This document shows positions 63,405 through 64,000 of a stretch of DNA of 64,000 bases, in pieces. Source of the stretch: Odontocerum albicorne. Lineage: Eukaryota; Arthropoda; Insecta; Trichoptera; Odontoceridae. Position 1 is the first letter of the stretch. Each line of letters opens with the position of its first letter. Below the pieces are notes generated by a model. The model was not told the origin of the DNA. It did no database searches and saw only the letters and a list, made by a program, of their open reading frames with translations. The DNA is taken from assembly GCA_949825065.1 (NCBI GenBank), contig OX463847.1, positions 38,187,042 through 38,251,041 of the forward strand, read 5' to 3'. Made by a program: the position numbers and the translations under genes.

Positions 63405-64000
63405 TCCCCATTTTGACATATTGACTTTGCTTTCCTAATACATTTACTGGTCCTCTGTGGTAGTTTAGAGCCTGGTAGCTGTACATAACTCTTGAGATAA
63501 TATTCCGCTGGAGTCTGATATTTCTCTTCAATAATTTATCCGAGCAAAATCAGGAAGTTGTTCTAGAGGTAGAGTCGTCTTAATGAAACTCTGTCTGAAT
63601 TTCACATCTAATTATCTCACGTGTATTGCTTTACTTTCTTTGATATAATTAACAAAGTTTTTGTTTAAATCATGTTTCTAAGCCAGAACAATAATAAAAC
63701 ATTACAAAGTTTAGATAGTTTTGAACACAGCTCATCTTTCAAAACTAATTTAACTTTTAAACTACAATATCTTAAGTTTTACGAATTTAATTATTTTTTA
63801 GCCTCGTTCAAAAGTTCCAACAATTAAACAATAGCTATTGTATTTCATTTGTTAATTACGATTTTCGTAACACTTAAGCATTAAAAAATATATGTATCAT
63901 TTTTAAGCATTAAAACTAATTTAGAAACTATTTCTTTGATATTTGAGCAAATAGCTGAAGGAAGACTGAATATAATAAGATAAATTAAACGAAAAAGAAA
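63405..64000. other. unassigned sequence
   Basis: The minus-strand 74-codon frame (63531-63307) runs into the PLE-type core and has no recognised domain. The remainder is AT-rich. Confidence 0.3.

Overview
This is an AT-rich, non-coding, repeat-dominated stretch of an animal nuclear genome, most likely an insect. The reasons are nested, decayed Tc1/mariner transposons, many 5'-truncated non-LTR retrotransposon (LINE) 3' ends, tRNA-derived SINEs, Penelope-like terminal repeats, and at least a dozen satellite or minisatellite arrays. No host protein gene, rRNA gene, true tRNA gene, operon or bacterial signal is supported. Almost every longer open frame is transposon debris or an artefact of a tandem repeat. 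All family names used here (LINE-A to LINE-G, SINE-A, SINE-B, PLE-type) are labels for this window only, based on copies I could match to each other by eye.

Layout. 0-9 kb: antisense LINE-A debris, a 35-bp minisatellite (2.45-3.22 kb), a 46-bp minisatellite (3.63-4.25 kb), a transposase C-terminal remnant (5.2 kb), an inverted pair of PLE-type ends (5.7-6.3 kb), and an internally deleted mariner (7032-7982) inserted inside a LINE reverse transcriptase next to its FADD active-site motif. 9-23 kb: LINE fragments, a 42-bp array, a 108-bp array and a 79-bp array, a palindromic MITE (17.87 kb), SINE-A copies, a SINE-like head joined to LINE-C (19.1 kb), a (TA)n tract inside a LINE-E 3' end (20.3 kb), PLE-type palindromes (21.2 and 21.9 kb) and SINE-B (22.3 kb). 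23-30 kb: an LTR-like unit inside LINE-D and a 3.85-kb array of about 41 copies of a 94-bp satellite that starts with a duplicated six-unit higher-order block. 30-42 kb: antisense LINE-A, a CAACTAGACAGTAACTAAG-type array split by the second palindromic MITE, a second deleted mariner (33.1 kb), a 27-bp array, a ~70-bp array, and a mariner-derived foldback with two 288-bp arms (38.9-39.7 kb). 42-57 kb: the best LINE open frame (202 aa, 42.1-42.7 kb), LINE-B copies with a conserved 3' hairpin, a deleted TIR element (44.5 kb), an I/R1-like LINE tail (45.1-45.7 kb), a second LTR-like unit (48.5 kb), a 54-bp array, a decayed irritans-type mariner (50.4-51.3 kb) and a hAT-type MITE (53.7 kb) inside LINE-D. 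57-64 kb: an AT-rich array, a GATGGATGAAC array, a third SINE-A, an 83-bp satellite of 15 units, and a PLE-type inverted pair.

The elements do not form a pathway. They form a stratigraphy: DNA transposons and an LTR-like unit sit inside older LINEs, a MITE sits inside an older tandem array, and SINEs appear to share 3' tails with a LINE in the same window. The points most worth following up are the mariner-derived foldback, the hammerhead-ribozyme-like cores in the PLE-type ends, the covarying 3' hairpin of LINE-B, the two palindromic MITEs, and the higher-order structure of the satellites.
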